Positions 30,283 to 32,549 of a stretch of DNA of 32,549 nt are shown here, piece after piece. The notes under the pieces were generated by a model. The model did no database searches and was not told the DNA's origin. It was given only the letters and a program-made list of their open reading frames with translations. Source of the DNA: Candidatus Rokubacteria bacterium GWA2_70_23 (lineage in GTDB: Bacteria > Methylomirabilota > Methylomirabilia > Rokubacteriales > CSP1-6); assembly GCA_001788395.1 (NCBI GenBank), contig MGBT01000137.1, positions 23,161-55,709 of the forward strand. Direction: 5' to 3'. The first letter of the stretch is position 1. The number at the start of each line of letters is the position of its first letter. Both the position numbers and the translations under genes were made by a program.

Positions 30283-31436
30283 TGGGCGCCGTGGGGACCT
30301 TCCGCTTCGACCTCTGCACCCTGCCGCCCGAGGCCGAAGCCCTGCGCGGCGAGGTCCGTGAGTTCCTCCGCGAGACGCTCGGGGACATGCCTCCGGTGAA
30401 GCGGGCGCGCTCGTGGGGCGGCTTCGACCGCGAGTTCACCCGCACGGTGGCCGCGCGCGGCTGGATCGGCATGACGTGGCCCAGACGCTATGGCGGCCAC
30501 GAGCGGAGCGCGCTCGAGCGCTACGTGGTGCTGGAGGAGATGCTGGCGGCCGGGGCGCCCGTGGGTGCCCACTGGATCGCCGACAGGCAGAGCGGCCCGC
30601 TGCTCCTGCGCTTCGGGACGGAGGCCCAGCGGGAGCGCTTCCTCCCTGCCATCGCCCGGGGCGAGCTGGCCTTGGCCATCGGCATGAGCGAGCCCGACTC
30701 GGGCTCCGACCTCGCCTCGATCCGAACCCGCGCCGAGCGCGTGGACGGCGGCTACCGCGTCAACGGCACCAAGGTCTGGACGAGCAACGTCCACCGGGCC
30801 GACTACATGATCGCTCTGTTCCGGACCCGCGTGGTGCCCGAGAAGAAGCACGAGGGGCTGTCGCAGTTCCTCGTGGATCCGAAATCGCCGGGCATCACCA
30901 TCCGGCCCATCATCGAGCTGTCGGGCGCGCACCACTTCAACGAGGTGGTCTTCCAGGACGCCTTCGTGCCCGAGGACATGCGCGTGGGCGAGGAGGGCGC
31001 CGGCTGGAAGCAGGTGGGGGCCGAGCTCGCCTTCGAGCGCAGCGGGCCCGAGCGGTACCTCTCCTGCCTCGCGCTCCTCGTGGAGCTGATCCGCGCGGCC
31101 CCGGCGGACCCGGGCGAGCGGATGGCAGTCGCGATCGGCAGGCTCGTGGCCCACCTCGCCACGCTGCGGCAGATGTCGCTCTCGGTGGCGGGCATGCTCC
31201 AGCGAGGGGAAAACCCCAACCTCGAGGCGGCGCTCGTGAAGGATCTCGGCACCAACTTCGAGCAGGAGATCCCCGAGATCGTCCACGGGCTCCTGGGATG
31301 CGAGCCCACCGCGCGGGGAAGCGATCTCCAGCAGGTGCTCGGGTATCTCGTGCAGCACGCGCCCTCCTTCTCGCTCCGCGGCGGCACGCGCGAGATCCTG
31401 CGCGGCATCATCGCCCGCGGGCTCGGGCTGAGGTGA
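30282..31436 (+). CDS. Acyl-CoA dehydrogenase 2 (FadE-like, Gly at usual Glu site)
   Basis: A 384-residue protein. FAD-domain marks are LAIGMSEPDSGSDLASIRTR, YRVNGTKVWTSNVHRADY and HHFNEVVFQDAFVPEDMRVG. The C-terminus reads SFSLRGGTREILRGIIARGL, with Gly where enzyme 1 has E371. Members with GGT here either use a Glu elsewhere or pair with another subunit. It starts at ATG 30282, overlapping the previous stop by one base, and ends 7 bases before enzyme 3. Enzymes 2 and 3 could form an alpha2beta2 dehydrogenase like the actinobacterial FadE26/27-type complexes; that is inference. Confidence 0.9.
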   Translation: MGAVGTFRFDLCTLPPEAEALRGEVREFLRETLGDMPPVKRARSWGGFDREFTRTVAARGWIGMTWPRRYGGHERSALERYVVLEEMLAAGAPVGAHWIADRQSGPLLLRFGTEAQRERFLPAIARGELALAIGMSEPDSGSDLASIRTRAERVDGGYRVNGTKVWTSNVHRADYMIALFRTRVVPEKKHEGLSQFLVDPKSPGITIRPIIELSGAHHFNEVVFQDAFVPEDMRVGEEGAGWKQVGAELAFERSGPERYLSCLALLVELIRAAPADPGERMAVAIGRLVAHLATLRQMSLSVAGMLQRGENPNLEAALVKDLGTNFEQEIPEIVHGLLGCEPTARGSDLQQVLGYLVQHAPSFSLRGGTREILRGIIARGLGLR

Positions 31437-31443
31437 TGGCATC

Positions 31444-32526
31444 ATGAGCGAGCTGCGCTCGATCCTCGCCGACACCGTCACGCGGCTCTTCACCGACCGC
31501 GTCACCAAGGACGTGCTCGAGACCGCCGAGCAGGGCCAGTGGCCGGCCGCCCTCTGGCAGGCGCTCGAGGAGAGCGGGCTCACGCTGCCGCTCGTCACCG
31601 AGAAGCAGGGCGGCGCCGGCGGCACCTGGGGCGATGCCCATGTGCTGCTCGCCGCGGCCGGACGCTTCGGCCCGCCCGTCCCCCTCGCCGAGACCATCAT
31701 TGCGAGCTGGCTCCTGTCCGAGTCGGGCCTCGAGGTGCCGCTCGGGCCCCTGACCGTCGCGCCGGTGCACCGCGGGGACGTCCTGCGCCTGGAGCGCGGG
31801 AGCGGCGGCTGGCGGCTCAGCGGCACGGCGCGGCGGTTGCCATGGGGCGGCAGCGCCGGCCACCTCGTGGTGGTCACCTCGCCCGATGGGCCGGCCAGCG
31901 GCGCGCGGGCGATGGTGGCGCTCGTGGCAGCGGGGCACGCGCAGGTGACGCCGGACCACAACCTCGCGCTGGAGCCGCGGGACACCCTCGTCTTCGACAA
32001 CACACCCGTGCTCACCGCCGCGCCGGCCCCCCCGCTCATCCCCGGCGACATCGTCTGGCTCTGTGGCGCCCTCGCGCGCTCGGCCCAGATGGCGGGCGGC
32101 CTGGAGTCCCTCCTGGCGCAGACAGTCCAGTACGCCGGGGAGCGCAAGCAGTTCGGCAAGCCCATCGGCTCCTTCCAGGCCATCCAGTGGCAGTGCGCGA
32201 TCCTGGGCGAGCAGACGGCCGCGGCGGCCAGCGCGGCGGCGAGCGCATTCAGCGCGGCGGACAGGTCCGGGCCGGCCGAGGCGACCTTCGAGATCGCCGT
32301 GGCCAAGTCACGGACCGGCGAGGCGGCGGGCATCGGCGCCGGGATCGCCCACCAAGTCCACGGCGCCATCGGCTTCACCTACGAGCACAGCTTGCACTTC
32401 GTCACGCGCCGGCTCTGGTCCTGGCGCGCCGAGTGCGGCGGCGAGAGCTACTGGGCCGAGCGGCTCGGCCGGGAGGCCGCATCCCGGGGCGCAGACGCGC
32501 TCTGGCCCTACATCACCAGCCGGTAG
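31444..32526 (+). CDS. Acyl-CoA dehydrogenase 3 (small, divergent)
   Basis: A 360-residue member with reduced N-terminal and FAD domains. The usual S/TEPxxGSD stretch is replaced by a weak one (TVAPVHRGDVLRLERGSGGW), so flavin contacts may come from the partner. The C-terminal bundle is clear: VQYAGERKQFGKPIGSFQAI, then GIAHQVHGAIGFTYEHSLHF and VTRRLWSWRAECGGESYW. This is the beta-like type seen beside a second FadE gene. It follows enzyme 2 by seven bases. It ends 23 bases before the window edge, and the next gene may begin at the terminal ATG. Confidence 0.87.
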   Translation: MSELRSILADTVTRLFTDRVTKDVLETAEQGQWPAALWQALEESGLTLPLVTEKQGGAGGTWGDAHVLLAAAGRFGPPVPLAETIIASWLLSESGLEVPLGPLTVAPVHRGDVLRLERGSGGWRLSGTARRLPWGGSAGHLVVVTSPDGPASGARAMVALVAAGHAQVTPDHNLALEPRDTLVFDNTPVLTAAPAPPLIPGDIVWLCGALARSAQMAGGLESLLAQTVQYAGERKQFGKPIGSFQAIQWQCAILGEQTAAAASAAASAFSAADRSGPAEATFEIAVAKSRTGEAAGIGAGIAHQVHGAIGFTYEHSLHFVTRRLWSWRAECGGESYWAERLGREAASRGADALWPYITSR

Positions 32527-32549
32527 CCCCGGCGCGGAGGCCACGCATG

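Noticed and set aside
30162-32378. A 738-codon minus-strand frame
   Set aside because: It lies opposite three well-recognised acyl-CoA dehydrogenases and has no domain of its own.

Overview
The window is very G+C-rich bacterial DNA with short intergenic gaps, many GTG starts and frequent ATGA/GTGA gene overlaps. The gene mix includes two luciferase-like F420/flavin oxidoreductases, a CCG-domain protein related to heterodisulfide reductase subunit B, dipeptide-type ABC permeases, DAO-family oxidases and three acyl-CoA dehydrogenases in a row. This suggests an uncultured soil or groundwater lineage of the Rokubacteria/Methylomirabilota type. That placement is inference from gene content; no rRNA or tRNA gene was seen.

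Layout. 0-6.6 kb: mostly conserved single genes (UPF0598 protein, CCG Fe-S protein, LLM oxidoreductase, an RRM protein/71-aa protein/rpsU operon, a single-domain response regulator, a small zinc ribbon, a PilX-like pilus protein), with broken pieces of kbl and of a GAF protein. 6.6-9.8 kb: a decayed mobile-element zone with an IS110 remnant, an intact vapBC-type module, a short Cas1-like N-terminus, a DUF4143-type ATPase broken by an in-frame TAG, and two ISL3-end-like direct repeats. 9.8-16.1 kb: a tightly coupled catabolic operon. It runs from two tiny ORFs through an HcnC/OoxB-like oxidase, a 2Fe-2S subunit, a chimeric ORF (HcnB-like head and BFD cluster fused in frame to a substrate-binding protein lacking its N-terminus), DppB- and DppC-like permeases and a second DAO oxidase. 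16.2-19.5 kb, minus strand: a tiny Cys protein, an alpha/beta hydrolase, an MFS transporter and a cNMP-binding protein.

19.5-25.7 kb is a second graveyard: an IS21 remnant, an IS256 element with a damaged transposase beside a truncated tyrosine recombinase, a BrnT-like fragment with an RHH antitoxin, a nitroreductase tail, an unlabelled group II intron remnant with recognisable domains V and VI, a doubly truncated IS110 transposase, an IS91 remnant and a second in-frame chimera (unknown protein fused to a thiolase C-terminus). 25.7-32.5 kb returns to ordinary genes: an orphan Phd antitoxin, an LLM oxidoreductase, a MazF toxin with its antitoxin, a ketopantoate-reductase-family protein and three coupled acyl-CoA dehydrogenases.

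Working together: the 9.8-16.1 kb operon looks built to import an N-substituted amino acid, opine or short peptide and oxidise it at a C-N bond. The acyl-CoA dehydrogenase trio points to CoA-thioester catabolism. A recurring theme is gene breakage and in-frame fusion, some of it at short shared sequences. This could be real deletion in a decaying region or assembly collapse.
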